This document shows, in pieces, positions 34,101-38,700 of a stretch of DNA of 64,000 bases; within the stretch, counting starts at the first letter, position 1; each line of letters begins with the position of its first letter. A program made the translations under genes and the position numbers. Under the pieces are notes generated by a model. That model was not told the origin of the DNA and did not search any database. It saw only the letters and a program-made list of their open reading frames with translations. This DNA is from Gari tellinella. Its lineage: Eukaryota > Mollusca > Bivalvia > Cardiida > Psammobiidae. The stretch is from assembly GCA_922989275.2 (NCBI GenBank), contig OV277871.1:1116001-1180000 (forward strand), written 5' to 3'.

Positions 34101-35101
34101 GTCAAGGTCATTTAGAGGTCATTTAGGGGTAAATGGGGTGGAAAGGGAGGTAACTCATCCTATATTTTTTCAAGTGAATAGGAAGGGAGATATCCATCCT
34201 AACTGACATAACTCTTTGATCATGGGATCATTTCTAAATTTAGAAATTACTCCTCAATATGACTCTTGGCACACTTTGTTATGACAACGACATCAATATG
34301 ACTTCATGATGCTATGGTGATGATGCATTTGAATAAGATAGAAAAAGCTTGTTTCTTTGTACAATTTTATCACAACACAACAGCAAGGAATACAGTCATA
34401 ACCTGCTGTTTGATTTTACTTGAAAGCCAAATGAACACATTGCAGTGACTGAACACCTCGGGGGCATTTGTCACTTTCTGTGACACCATTCTTGTTATGC
34501 CTTTAATTTTTTACTCCGCTGAAGAAAATACTTCAAATTTATACAGTTATGAATATGTTTGATAAGAATTACTTTCTATAATTTAGCAGATGGAATCTTA
34601 AAGCAGGCTGAAAGTAAAGCAGAATGGGCCTTAAGGTGCATTCTGCTTTACTTTCAACCTGGTTTAAGCGGTCACCTATTTTCAAAACTAGAAACAGGCT
34701 ATGGGGTAATGGGTTAAAGCAAGGTGGAAGTAAAATTTGTAAAAAGTTAAAACATTTAACTTAGCTACTTAAATGATGTATATTAATGGTGACTCTATTA
34801 GCTACATATTCCAACTTGTCTTTTGTTCCAGGGCACTGGGGCTGGTGGTGAAGGTGGTGGTGTTGATCTGTCCTCCCCTGGATCCTGCCTCGAAGACTTC
34901 CGTCCAATCCCATTCATTGAGTGTCATGGCAAGGGCACCTGCAACCATTACTCCACATCCGCTAGCTTCTGGCTCGCCACTATAGACAGCAACGCTCAAT
35001 TTAGAACTCCACTCTCCGAAACACTTAAAGCTGGAAACCTTAGGATGAGAATTAGTAGATGCCAAGTGTGTACAAGAAAGAACTCAAGAACAAACTTCTA
35101 G
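985..35101 (+). CDS. COL4A1-like: Collagen alpha(IV) chain gene, 3' part (5' end outside window)
   Basis: Basement-membrane network collagen; three chains form a triple helix and trimers join through NC1. Join: 985..1199, 2444..2597, 5103..5387, 6258..6347, 7016..7273, 7592..7681, 8208..8341, 8934..9240, 9686..9739, 10255..10440, 11254..11387, 18223..18367, 20412..20537, 21961..22168, then 23653..23765 or 25534..25646, then 30274..30479, 33065..33151, 34832..35101. All junctions are AG/GT and phases match throughout. About 1,019 residues: Gly-X-Y with short interruptions, then NC1 with twelve expected cysteines. The two residues of the inter-trimer sulfilimine bond in known NC1 domains are present (Met in EPMTAMM, Lys in TLKAG). 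NC1 half 1 is alpha1/alpha5-like ([11 protein letters not shown]); half 2 has some alpha2-like residues (GYSFLM, SCLEDF), so the chain class is uncertain. Four RGD motifs lie in exons 3, 5, 12 and 14. The 7S domain, signal peptide and promoter are upstream of the window. Exon numbers here count from the window start. Confidence 0.95.
1473..2370. mobile_element. hAT-like non-autonomous element, 898 bp
   Basis: Inverted ends CAGGGTTTTCCCT and AGGGAAAACCCTG, flanked by TGAAGG (1467..1472 and 2371..2376). No transposase frame. A 6-bp duplication is short for hAT, so the superfamily is uncertain. Confidence 0.72.
2444..2597 (+). CDS. Collagen IV exon 2 of window
   Basis: Acceptor TTTAG before 2444, donor GTGAGT at 2598; phase 0 to phase 1. 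Gly-X-Y with an interruption at [13 protein letters not shown]; the LPGER stretch resembles GxOGER-type integrin sites but is not an exact match. Confidence 0.93.
2645..3428. mobile_element. R2 element followed by three R1 copies
   Basis: R2-like 2645..2888 with hairpin AAACAGTGTAGACCCTGATC. R1 fragment 2886..3012, R1 3013..3175 and R1 about 3179..3428, each with CCCATTxCCCCATAG ends and the GCAGGTTGAAAGTAAAGCAG hairpin. Confidence 0.8.
3481..4170. repeat. Poly-C run and R9-like internal repeats
   Basis: A run of 25 C, then an R9-related element: TTGTTTTTGGTCTGT, and four near-copies of ACTTTATATTTGG followed by AAGAAGCTCTTGAGCTC and CAAGGTCATTTAGAGG, period about 120-140 bp. Confidence 0.75.
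4240..5075. mobile_element. R1 fragment, R1 (4588..4833) and R4 (about 4886..5075)
   Basis: The R1 copy has a near-perfect 67-bp hairpin at 4636-4702 around TTAA. R4 has inverted ends CAGGGATCCAGATAAG and ATCTGGAGCCCTG and a hairpin around CTCATTAGAATCATC. Nothing coding in 4401-4587. Confidence 0.8.
5103..5387 (+). CDS. Collagen IV exon 3 of window
   Basis: Acceptor TTAG before 5103, donor GTAAGT at 5388; phase 1 to 1. Long Gly-X-Y exon with one interruption (GGIVPGPNG) and one RGD (GARGDDG). Confidence 0.93.
5540..6060. mobile_element. R6 element (5540..5893) and an R2 hairpin (5985..6060)
   Basis: R6 ends CTCTCTACAACGACACCC and GTTGTAGGGAGAGAACACTG; inner hairpin AACAGCTTGAATCCATATCA. 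The second piece is the R2 core palindrome alone. The ORFs here follow the palindromes. Confidence 0.75.
6258..6347 (+). CDS. Collagen IV exon 4 of window
   Basis: Too short to show as a long reading frame. Acceptor TTCAG, donor GTCAGT at 6348; phase 1 to 1. Encodes [16 protein letters not shown] and continues to LGMEG. Phase and repeat register match both neighbours. Confidence 0.9.
6348..6735 (+). other. Intron stretch, nothing recognised
   Basis: AT-rich intron with a short CTGTCCGTCTGTCCGTCCC run near 6436; no exon signature. Confidence 0.5.
6736..6989. mobile_element. R1 element
   Basis: TTAA at both ends (6736-6739, 6986-6989), inverted ends CCCTTTACTTCATAG and TATGTGGTAATGGG, and a central hairpin. 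Confidence 0.85.
7016..7273 (+). CDS. Collagen IV exon 5 of window
   Basis: Acceptor GACAG, donor GTAAGG at 7274; phase 1 to 1. Gly-X-Y from [10 protein letters not shown] to a short imperfection at [12 protein letters not shown]. Contains RGD within GDRGDAG. Confidence 0.93.
7314..7484. mobile_element. R1 element, shortened
   Basis: Starts TTAACCCATTACCAGATAG; hairpin AAAGCAGGTTGAAAG. The right half is missing compared with full copies. Confidence 0.8.
7592..7681 (+). CDS. Collagen IV exon 6 of window
   Basis: Acceptor TTTGCAG, donor GTAAGT at 7682; 90 bp, phase 1 to 1. Encodes [16 protein letters not shown] and continues to LGIPG. Confidence 0.9.
7732..7811. repeat. 80-bp palindrome
   Basis: Arms ACGTCACTTAAAAGCCAAAA and its inverse, inner arms GCTCAACAG and CTGTTGAGC. 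No second copy seen in the window. Confidence 0.8.
8208..8341 (+). CDS. Collagen IV exon 7 of window
   Basis: Acceptor GTCCCAG, donor GTGAGT at 8342; phase 1 to 0. Encodes [13 protein letters not shown] and continues to GVKGRR. Confidence 0.92.
8641..8893. mobile_element. R1 element, full length
   Basis: TTAA at 8641 and 8890-8893; hairpin GCAGAATGTGCC around TTAA. A partial R1 precedes it at about 8500-8600. Confidence 0.87.
8934..9240 (+). CDS. Collagen IV exon 8 of window
   Basis: Acceptor GTTTCAG, donor GTAAGA at 9241; 307 bp, phase 0 to 1. The longest triple-helix exon here, with an unbroken Gly-X-Y run of about 34 triplets ([10 protein letters not shown] to LKGISG). Confidence 0.94.
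9305..9552. repeat. R1 fragment and a poly-G run
   Basis: Right half of R1 (9310-9475), then a G run at about 9534-9550. Confidence 0.75.
9686..9739 (+). CDS. Collagen IV exon 9 of window
   Basis: 54 bp, a length typical of collagen exons. Acceptor TTGCAG, donor GTAGGT at 9740; phase 1 to 1. Encodes [19 protein letters not shown], with a one-residue register break at EDSLPG. Confidence 0.9.
9868..10234. mobile_element. R3-type hairpin and R4 element (10028..10234)
   Basis: The first hairpin has AACAGCTTGGAGCCAGATGA arms. R4 ends CAGAGCTCC and GGAGCCCTG; flanks ACTGTC and ACTGTA are a near 6-bp duplication. Confidence 0.75.
10255..10440 (+). CDS. Collagen IV exon 10 of window
   Basis: Acceptor TGACAG, donor GTGAGC at 10441; phase 1 to 1. 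Gly-X-Y with an interruption at [12 protein letters not shown]. Confidence 0.93.
10441..11253 (+). other. Intron, no recognised element
   Basis: G run near 10481 and a short palindrome ATACCATACTATGGTAT near 10580; AT-rich beyond. The open frame continuing from exon 10 is intron read-through. Confidence 0.5.
11254..11387 (+). CDS. Collagen IV exon 11 of window
   Basis: Acceptor CACCAG, donor GTAAGT at 11388; phase 1 to 0. Encodes [16 protein letters not shown] and continues to FKGVR. The next intron (6.8 kb) carries the LTR retrotransposon. Confidence 0.93.
11498..11731 (-). repeat. 3' LTR of the retrotransposon
   Basis: 234 bp, 233 bases identical to the other LTR. The adjoining sequence 11732..11741, read on the - strand, is purine-rich (AAAGGGGAGG) and directly abuts the LTR, as expected for the polypurine tract. 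Confidence 0.93.
11732..12136 (-). other. Retrotransposon 3' untranslated stretch with polypurine tract
   Basis: About 405 bp between the Gag-Pol stop and the 3' LTR. AT-rich, with short repeats of the type TAATACACTTA, no reading frame, and a polypurine tract at its LTR end. Confidence 0.75.
12137..16228 (-). CDS. gag-pol: Gag-Pol polyprotein, intact, 1,363 residues
   Basis: Capsid-like Gag about residues 1-180. Two zinc knuckles at about 227-239 and 246-259 (the second CX2CX4HX4C). Aspartic protease at about 300-390 with DSGAD near 310. Reverse transcriptase about 430-640, catalytic box IIDD near 577-580. RNase H from about 720 with DAS near 726. Integrase from about 945: HHCC zinc site (Cys 981 and 984) and the catalytic triad Asp 1012, Asp 1065, Glu 1099. 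The C-terminal tail has three copies of an approximately 12-residue [12 protein letters not shown] repeat. Gag and Pol share one frame without a shift, so no frameshift signal is needed. All catalytic residues I can place are present. It starts at the first ATG after the primer site, 50 bp from the LTR. Confidence 0.95.
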   Translation of the reverse strand: MAFRLKPPENFNFSNPAEWPDWKERFSRFRKATKLDKDDAEVQISVLIYSMGKEAEHVTKTFVYADGENENNFNTVLTKFEEYFVPKRNIIHERARFLLRTQHEGESVEIFVRSLYEIAEHCEFSKKNEDIRDRLVIGILDKELSERMQLKSDLDLNKAVEMARQNELVKAQLKDQASSRQLEAVHKSPQHANKHRYQHSYTKKPQGHKSQSSSYAAKSCQTTDNRCSKCNLHHAQGKCFAYNKKCRNCQGFNHFAVCCKKKKNLHEVKHSEEPAEDPVFLGSVRNCNDNSPPWTVDLKIHGKVVKFKIDSGADTSVMSYETFNKLNRQPDLMPSRSSLLGPGGKLDCVGMFRAETKHKGQWYGFPIYVIKGATGNNLLGRAVAEQMGLIQKIDRIEIDQGVFGSFGLVNCEPVKITLKDDAQPYCLTTARRVPFPLLEKVETELKRLEKEGIIEKVTEPTDWCAPMVPVLKSSGNIRICVDLKKLNDSVKREHYMLPNLDDIAPELKGSKVFSKLDASSGFYQIPLDQDSCVLTTFITPIGRFCFKRVPFGITSAPEIFQRKMSELLSGLKGVEVIIDDILVHGKNDKDHDEHLKAALERIHDSGLKLNSNKCEFRKDKIEYFGHIISEKGIQPSSDRISAIRDMAPPTNVKELRRVVGMINYLGRFIPNLASVIKPMTDLLKESNVWQWDIAQEIAFNEVKQLITDAPSLTFYDLKKPVVVSADASSYGLGGALFQEVNGVLKPVAFCSRKLTSAEEKYAQIEKECLASLWACEKFSRYLVGLDSFRLLTDHKPLVPLLNSQDLNNTPLRCQRMLMRLRGFSLKAEHVPGKNLIVPDTLSRAPVSTETYKFVDEIECFSVSVDALRPISDSRLEKIYKATEKDQILQEAMNYTRFGWPNYMTDVPPELKDMFASRSELSVTQGLLLYRDRIVIPESIHGEVLDSIHQGHLGLNKCRARAQATVWWPGIARDIKQKVEKCEFCQKHRPSQQSEPLKISKLPSRPWQKIGADLCELEKKHYLVVTDYYSRFIEIAYLENLTSNQVIGKLKNIFARWGIPEELVSDNGLQFSSEQFHTFAEEYNFRQTFSSPYYPQSNGEAESAVKIAKRILQQEDVFAALMEYRATPIEATRLSPAEMMLGRKIRTLLPIMPSALTPDWLERDEMRLQDSRYKERTRINHDLVSSTKPLSTLQPGDSVRIKTGIDKTWVTKGVVTDGDPDLRSYIVKTPMGSYRRNRRHLQLTPRVLSDDDPMSRASVNSGDHSSRVYTRVDIRDSQVRDECANNESRGNAHGHRDNPVPNISVQGHRDTPVPNSSVQGHRDTPVPSTGSNTDTRPNSKDAGPVITRSGRQVKPKVYKDYVTK
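16261..16278 (-). promoter_or_regulatory. Primer binding site
   Basis: Directly abuts the 5' LTR. On the - strand it reads TGGTGTCTAGAAGTTTGT; the TGG start pairs with a tRNA CCA end. The tRNA is not certain; related elements use tRNA-Leu. Confidence 0.75.
16279..16512 (-). repeat. 5' LTR of the retrotransposon
   Basis: 234 bp. On the - strand it begins TGTTTCGGTTCTATATAATC, so a TATATAA box lies very near its start. The other end is ACGAAACA. Confidence 0.93.
16669..17680. mobile_element. R1 copies and R4 pieces
   Basis: R1 16669..16906, R1 fragment to about 17090, an R5-like hairpin piece to about 17200, R4 about 17311..17495, and R4 half at about 17590..17680. A direct repeat of AGAGTCAAAGTCTGCACCTG occurs at 17500 and 17539. 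Confidence 0.7.
17681..18175. mobile_element. R1 element with R2 nested at its central TTAA
   Basis: R2 (17760..18011) begins and ends with TTAA and interrupts the R1 hairpin between GGCGCC and GGCGCATTC. This shows TTAA target duplication by R2. Confidence 0.9.
18223..18367 (+). CDS. Collagen IV exon 12 of window
   Basis: Acceptor TTTTCACAG, donor GTAAGA at 18368; phase 0 to 1. Encodes [19 protein letters not shown] and continues to PDGLPG; contains RGD. Confidence 0.93.
18390..19052. mobile_element. R4 piece, R3 (18565..18775) and R2 (18811..19052)
   Basis: R3: TTAA ends, CCTTTAGCCTGCC and GGCGGGCTAAGG inverted ends, hairpin AACAGCTTGGATCCGGATGA. R2: TTAA ends, hairpin with CCTGATCAGAGGGCTCC. 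Confidence 0.87.
19090..20340. repeat. R7 cluster and a 204-bp palindrome
   Basis: R7 copies at about 19105..19222, 19378..19516, 19752..19858 and 20200..20320 (ends TTATAAAG, arms ATTTGATTGGTCAGATT). Palindrome 19941..20144 with arms GGTATTTACCCAGACAGTTT. A short direct repeat ATCTAGGTCACATGTAGATA lies near 19675 and 19710. Confidence 0.75.
20412..20537 (+). CDS. Collagen IV exon 13 of window
   Basis: Acceptor ACTCAG, donor GTAGGT at 20538; phase 1 to 1. Has the longest triple-helix interruption in the window ([16 protein letters not shown]), then returns to Gly-X-Y. Confidence 0.92.
20559..21024. mobile_element. R1 element interrupted by a 110-bp insert
   Basis: R1 begins TTAACCCATTACCCCACAG at 20559. 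An unrelated piece lies at about 20638..20748 (ends in GATGATGATGAT). A direct repeat of CCTGCTTTAAGTGGTCACCT occurs at 20860 and 20900. Confidence 0.75.
21139..21586. mobile_element. R1 element with R4 nested (21235..21427)
   Basis: R4 has ends CAGAGCACCAGATAAG and CTTATCTGGAGCCCTG and an exact 6-bp duplication ATATTC (21229..21234 and 21428..21433) inside R1. Confidence 0.88.
21648..21861. mobile_element. R3 element, second copy
   Basis: Nearly identical to 18565..18775, with TTAA at both ends; recent activity is likely. Confidence 0.9.
21961..22168 (+). CDS. Collagen IV exon 14, end of triple helix and start of NC1
   Basis: Acceptor TCAACAG, donor GTATGA at 22169; phase 1 to 2. Gly-X-Y up to [13 protein letters not shown], the usual passage into NC1. 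One RGD (GERGDEG). The final partial codon AG is completed by the A that opens both alternative NC1 exons, giving Arg. Confidence 0.93.
22240..23133. mobile_element. R2 relatives, R1 fragment with SINE-like insert, R1 (22877..23133)
   Basis: R1 fragment about 22570..22660 continues after the insert (about 22845). The insert has tRNA-like boxes (see separate entry). R1 22877..23133 ends in TTAA. Confidence 0.72.
22662..22845 (-). mobile_element. tRNA-derived SINE-like insertion
   Basis: On the - strand, A box TAGCTCAGGTGG and B box GGTTCGAGTCC are well kept and 40-odd bp apart, followed by a T-rich stretch. The anticodon arm has a mismatch and position 33 is C; the acceptor stem does not pair, so it is not a working tRNA. 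CATAG flanks it on both sides. Confidence 0.7.
23285..23602. mobile_element. R1-type composite just before NC1 exon 15a
   Basis: Starts CCCATTGCCCAATAAATAC and ends GAGGTAATGGG. It looks like two R1 halves joined at the hairpin. Confidence 0.78.
23653..23765 (+). CDS. Collagen IV NC1 exon 15a (alternative copy A)
   Basis: 113 bp, acceptor CTGTTACAG, donor GTAAAC at 23766; phase 2 to 1. Encodes [20 protein letters not shown] and continues [17 protein letters not shown]: the start of NC1 including its first Cys. By my alignment 22 of 37 full residues match copy B. The frame is open and the splice sites intact, so it does not look like a pseudo-exon. It is closer to the human alpha1 pattern (PQCPSGT) than copy B. 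Confidence 0.88.
23766..25533. repeat. Intron between the two NC1 alternative exons
   Basis: R4 at about 23931..24105, R2 hairpin 24498..24566, R3-type hairpin 24727..24791 (arms AACAGTTTGGATCC), R2 relative 25010..25170, R4 remnant 25318..25452. No splice-control element can be named by eye. Confidence 0.65.
25534..25646 (+). CDS. Collagen IV NC1 exon 15b (alternative copy B)
   Basis: 113 bp, acceptor CTTTACAG, donor GTTTGT at 25647 (weaker than that of copy A); phase 2 to 1. Encodes [20 protein letters not shown] and continues [17 protein letters not shown]. It occupies the same place in NC1 as copy A. Joining both copies, or neither, breaks the frame, so exactly one can be used per mRNA. 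Confidence 0.88.
25771..27170. mobile_element. R1 element split by a hAT-like insertion
   Basis: R1 left part 25771..25923 and right part 27078..27170, ending TTAA. Confidence 0.88.
25932..27069. mobile_element. hAT-like non-autonomous element, 1,138 bp
   Basis: Exact 8-bp duplication CTTATTAT (25924..25931 and 27070..27077). Ends TAAGGGTGAAACGATT and the inverse of TAGGGCTGAAACGATT; the subterminal parts are rich in AATCGAAT motifs on both sides. No transposase. Confidence 0.85.
27175..27420 (+). mobile_element. Possible tRNA-derived SINE with G run
   Basis: TGGCCTTGTGGTTATAG and GGGATTGAATCC resemble decayed A and B boxes; G run at about 27293-27314. Confidence 0.45.
27421..28011 (+). other. 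Intron, little recognised
   Basis: R1 hairpin fragment at about 27600-27680; otherwise unique AT-rich DNA. Confidence 0.45.
28012..28214. mobile_element. Element with CAGGGCTGCCA inverted ends
   Basis: Ends CAGGGCTGCCATTTTCC and TTATGGCAGCCCTG; its core contains the R1 hairpin arms. A right half recurs at about 43235..43295. Confidence 0.65.
28270..28484. mobile_element. R15 element
   Basis: TTAACCCATTTGTGCCCA and inverse TGGGCACAAATGGGTTA; hairpin AACAGTGTCGACTCTGATCA. Confidence 0.8.
28640..29068 (+). other. Intron with one R2-type hairpin
   Basis: Hairpin 28776..28842 (arms AACAGTGTAGACCCAGATCA) and a weak R4 remnant before it; the rest is unrecognised. Confidence 0.5.
29069..29556. mobile_element. 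R1 element with R2 nested at TTAA (29181..29431)
   Basis: R2 interrupts the R1 sequence CTGCT|TTAA|GCTACC with TTAA at both ends; a second independent nesting of R2 in R1. Confidence 0.88.
29662..30232. mobile_element. R15 (29662..29837) and R6 (29876..30232)
   Basis: R15 has TTAA at both ends and lost one hairpin arm. R6 has the AACAGCTTGAATCCAGATCA hairpin and ends shortly before collagen exon 16. Confidence 0.78.
30274..30479 (+). CDS. Collagen IV NC1 exon 16
   Basis: Acceptor TTTTTACAG, donor GTATGT at 30480; phase 1 to 0. Encodes the body of the first C4 repeat: [31 protein letters not shown] and YISRCVVCE. The Met in EPMTAMM aligns with Met93 of human alpha1 NC1, the sulfilimine residue. 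Confidence 0.95.
30480..31066 (+). repeat. Intron: R2 and R1 fragments, bivalve-type repeat start
   Basis: R2 half about 30500-30620, R1 hairpin piece 30725-30830, then CCCGTCTTTAGATGGGACG near 30980, a small inverted repeat that continues after the hAT insert at 32255. Confidence 0.55.
31067..32246. mobile_element. hAT-like non-autonomous element, 1,180 bp
   Basis: Exact 8-bp duplication GCTTTTAC (31059..31066 and 32247..32254). Ends TAGGGATGGGAATTCGAA and inverse of TAGGGGCGGGACCGAAT; both subterminal regions carry ATTCGAATATTCG motifs. G run near 31160. A 60-codon frame at 31954..32136 is not recognisable. Confidence 0.85.
32549..32746. mobile_element. R5 mariner-like MITE
   Basis: Ends CAGTATAACCTCTCTAT and AATAGAGAAGATTTACCTTA; hairpin GTGACAGTAAAACAGAAAGC. 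Confidence 0.75.
32831..33079 (+). repeat. 84-bp tandem repeat across the acceptor of collagen exon 17
   Basis: Acceptor-like TTGTAG|GTxTTGTCAGTACAC ends at 32896, 32980 and 33064, exactly 84 bp apart; the last is the real site. Each unit holds about 15 bp of exon start and about 69 bp of intron. Use of either upstream site meets an in-frame stop. Confidence 0.92.
33065..33151 (+). CDS. Collagen IV NC1 exon 17
   Basis: Acceptor ATTTGTAG, donor GTAAGT at 33152; 87 bp, phase 0 to 0. Encodes [18 protein letters not shown] and continues to GYSFLM, the start of the second C4 repeat. Its acceptor and first bases are repeated in the upstream intron (32831..33079). Confidence 0.94.
33152..33892. mobile_element. 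R5 piece and two R1 copies in the last intron
   Basis: R5 arms at about 33226-33350; R1 truncated 33360..33522, R1 33523..33815. The second contains a full hairpin around GCGCCTTAAGGCAC. Confidence 0.7.
33893..34716. mobile_element. R1 element split by an R9 insertion (33928..34494)
   Basis: R9 is flanked by TTATGCC (33921..33927 and 34495..34501) inside R1. It starts CCCGCACGACTTAGTCGGGG and holds the ACTTTATATTTGG and AAGGTCATTTAGAGG motifs also seen at 3506-4160. 567 bp, non-coding. Confidence 0.83.
34832..35101 (+). CDS. Collagen IV NC1 exon 18, terminal, with stop
   Basis: Acceptor GTTCCAG, phase 0; TAG at 35099-35101. Encodes the rest of C4 repeat 2 ([40 protein letters not shown]) and a short basic tail ending RTNF. 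The Lys of TLKAG aligns with Lys211 of human alpha1 NC1, the sulfilimine partner. Confidence 0.96.
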   Translation, partial: GTGAGGEGGGVDLSSPGSCLEDFRPIPFIECHGKGTCNHYSTSASFWLATIDSNAQFRTPLSETLKAGNLRMRISRCQVCTRKNSRTNF

Positions 35102-35433
35102 ATGACACTGATCAGATTATGGTTAATAGATGTTTTATTAATTGTCAAGCTTCTAAGTGATCAAGAGGACAATTAAAACAATAGAATGCTATGTGGGCGA
35201 GGGTTGTGGACACCACCAGGGAGCAGTGTTAATGGTTTGTTATGAGAGAGCATTTGTCATCATGTAATCCTAGTTGATTTTTTTTTTATGTTTCATAATG
35301 TTTTATTCATCAAAGTGTATATCTTTCTTTCTGCTTTATGTTCTGATAATTACATTAGATTTGTTTGTACATTTATATATTTACTGTCAAACCTGTGTTG
35401 AGCCACCACTAATTGAAGAAACATGGTGATCTT
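35102..35433 (+). other. Probable collagen 3' UTR and flank
   Basis: AT-rich and unrepeated until the R1 copy at 35434. An ATTAAA near 35172 is the only possible poly(A) signal I see close to the stop; weak evidence. Confidence 0.4.
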
Positions 35434-35964
35434 TTAACCCATTCCCCCATAAATATGCCTTTTTACGCCTTAAATTTAATTCTCCACTGAGGAAAATAGT
35501 TCCAATTATACAGTTATGAATATGTATGATAAGAAAATTTGTCTATAATCTAGCAGATGGTAGTAAAAGAAGGCTTTAAGTGGTCACCTGACTTCAAAAC
35601 TGGAAACAGCCTATGGGGTAATGGGTTAATGCTTGACAAAAGTAATGCAGAAAGCTCCTTCATGAGCTTTCTGCATTACTTTGGGTCCGCTTATAGCTGT
35701 GATCAGTCTTAACCCATTACCCAATAGCCTATTTCTAGTATTGAAGATAGATGATCACTTAAAGCAGGTTGAAAGTAAAGCAGAATGCGCCATAAGGCGC
35801 ATTCTGCTTTACTTTCAGCCTGCTTTAAGCTACCATGTCCTAGGATATAGAAGGTATTTCTTAAGATGCGTACTCATAACTGTATCGTGTGGAACTATTT
35901 CCTTCAGTGGAAGAATAAACTTAAAGAAGGCGTAAAAAAGCGAATTCATGAGTTAATGGGTTAA
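35434..35964. mobile_element. Two R1 copies with a palindrome between
   Basis: R1 35434..35629 (hairpin deleted) and R1 35709..35964 (full, hairpin around GCGCCATAAGGCGC). AATGCAGAAAGCTCC palindrome at 35640-35690. Confidence 0.83.
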
Positions 35965-36136
35965 GATGACATATGTATCTTTGAACTGAATGGATGCTTG
36001 ATACAAGTTTGATTGTAAAAATGATCACACGGTAGAATAAGTCTGATTTCATATGGTGCTACATAAGGTGTATGTATCTATGCAAACTTGTTTTTTATTT
36101 CATATTGTGCATTCTTGATAAATAATCTGGCCCAGT

Positions 36137-36617
36137 TTAACTCATTGACCCCTAGTGTCACACTTTTGTGTCTCTTACAGTGTACAAAGATTACACATGT
36201 CTGATGCAAACAGTGCATATTCAGTTAACCCATTACCCCATAGCCTGTTTCTAATTTTGAAAATATGTTACCACTTAAAGCAGGCTTAAAGTAAAGCAGA
36301 ATGCGCCTGGAGGCGCATTCTGCTTTACTTTCAGCCTGCTTTAAGCTACCATCTGCTAGGAAAATTGGAAAATATTTCTTATCATATTTATTTATAACTG
36401 TATAAATTGGAACTATTTTCATCGGTGGAGGAATAAATTAAAGGCGTATTTATGGGCTAATGGGTTAAGAGGCTTCTACAGGAGCCGTCCGACCAGGATC
36501 TGCACTGTTTGTCATTTTGCAGTTTGTTGCTAAAAACGCCCATAAATAGTCACAAATAGACTAGACTTAATTTGCAACTGGAATTGACCATTAAAAGTTT
36601 TAGGAGTCAATGAGTTA
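36137..36617. mobile_element. R2 element with R1 nested (36225..36468)
   Basis: The reverse nesting: R1 with TTAA at both ends lies inside R2, itself TTAA-flanked. Both families therefore target TTAA and overlapped in time. Confidence 0.87.
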
Positions 36618-37438
36618 AAACGGAGATTAAAAAATTAGAAGAGAAACTTAAGATCAACTTTTTGCTGGTAACCACAGCAAGAATATACCAGAATATGTAG
36701 CATTGTAACTTGAAACTTTAAAGGTCTTTAAACTAAATTAAAGAGCTAAATTTGTTTTTTCATGTTATATTAAACTTCTTGCTGTTTCATTTGGAAGAAT
36801 TTTTCAGACTTTTATGTGATTTATATGGTCTTAATACTTGTAGTTAAAATCAAAAAGCTACGCTCTTCTATGTTATTATACATAATTGCATTGTGGTTTA
36901 GATGATTTTAATTCAGTGATTATTCTTCATGTGCCAAATATGGATTTGTGTGTGTGTGTGTAAGAGAGAGGGAGAGAGTGGGATCATTTGCTTGGGTGTA
37001 ACTTTCTACTTGTATAGTTCAATCGCGAAAAAGTCTGCAGCTAACCATATACTAATAGGACTTTGAAATGTGTTTGGTAGTGAATTCAATATCACTATAA
37101 CTTTCAAGCCACACATAAGAAACTTGCTGAAAATGCTTATTTTCTCTGGTGATCATAGACTAAAAAATTAAACTTTCTTTATTATTCAAAACTTGTTAAG
37201 CCAAGCGGTTTTCAAGATTTAGCCTGACATATGAAACGAAAGGTTAGCACATCATGCGTAATATACATACCCCAAAAGAGCCAGTGAGTAACTGCATAGA
37301 TTGAACATTAGGAAATCTGGTCATGTGATAGATCATGTGATCACCTCAGAATATATGCATCTTCATAGTGGTACAATAATTACAAATACAGACAATCTTG
37401 TACAGCCAAGTGACCATCCATTGACCTGAAATGTCTGA
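36618..37438. other. Intergenic, nothing recognised
   Basis: AT-rich; a short TG repeat then AGAG at about 36947-36980. No gene or repeat family seen. Confidence 0.5.
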
Positions 37439-37439
37439 T

Positions 37440-38700
37440 GACATGTACCAGCTTAATGCAGGATTTAAATAATGCAGAAAGCTCCTGTAGGAGCTTTCTG
37501 CATTATTTTGATCCTGCATTAACTCATTGAACCCTAGCAACAAGTATACTTAAAATTTACCAACAGAGTATGTATGGAGGATACAATGTTCCAAGCAATA
37601 AGTAGTTTGGTTGATTATGACCCTGGTTACTTCAAAGGGCACACATACAGGGTTACCTCCCTTGAGTGACATTTCAGTATGCCAGAAAGGGTTTTAATGA
37701 CAGGTAGCTGCTTAATGCAGGACAAACTTAATGCAGCAAGCTCCTTTACGGAGCCTTCTGCATTTACTTTTGTTCTGCATTAAGCAGTCACCTATCTTTA
37801 GGACCAACACTTACACAATTATATGCTGAGTATTGTTGTAAAGAATGAGTACTGAATATGTGATACATTTAACTATACACAGGGGGTCATCTTCTATTGA
37901 CTGGACACTGTTTGCTAGATTTACAGTATTGAAGATAGAAAATATGACATTTAACCCTAGAGACGAGTATACTCGTCATTAATAAACATTGTACCTGAGA
38001 AAAGTACACTTGTCCTATGCAAACAGTGTAGAATCTGATCAGAGGCCTCCTCAAAGAGCCCTCTGATCATAGGTGTGCACTGTTTGTCACTTTGACGTAT
38101 AAAGTATTGTAAATATCGACCCAAAGTGTTCAATATGGATTAAACTTCATTGGAAACTGGCATATTGGCTAATTTTTCAGGGGTGAATCTCCAGAGACCT
38201 AACCAACCATTGATACTAAACAGAGTCATGGTTACTGCCCGTTGTGGTTGTGGGGCGAAACATTGTTAAAAAAGTTCTTGTGTAGGTTATTGTCACATTT
38301 AGTAGTAGTTACATGACAGATTGTCATAGCAACATGACTGTTGTCATAACAACATCAATGTCTTCCATGTTGAAAGAATATTTTTTGCTTCTTTTGGGGT
38401 AGCAACATTTACGCTGGAAAAATAAAAAGTTTTTGATGTAAACAAGTGTTTGTTGTATTATGTCTGCAGTGAAGTTTTGAATTATGTCTTCCCCCAGTTT
38501 TATGGAGAGACTTATTGTTTTTGTGCTGTCCATCTCTCTGTCTGTCACACTTTGGTTTGCCAAATACAGTGGAGAAAATGTTATTCTTTCCCAATAAGCG
38601 CGTTTACGCCAAATCTATTAATTTCTAATGCAAACAGTTTGGAGCCTAATCAGACGCCGGGTAACCCGGCGTCTGATCAGGCTCCAAACTGTTTGCCGTC
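37440..38700. repeat. Palindromes and R2/R3-type elements
   Basis: Palindrome 37440..37522 (TTTAAATAATGCAGAAAGCT), related one 37699..37792, R2 relative about 37950..38190, R3-type hairpin 38625..38697 (AACAGTTTGGAGCCTAATCA). Confidence 0.7.

Noticed and set aside
34773..34831. ATG codons upstream of the last collagen exon as an independent start
   Set aside because: The acceptor at 34830-34831 and the match to NC1 show this is intron.
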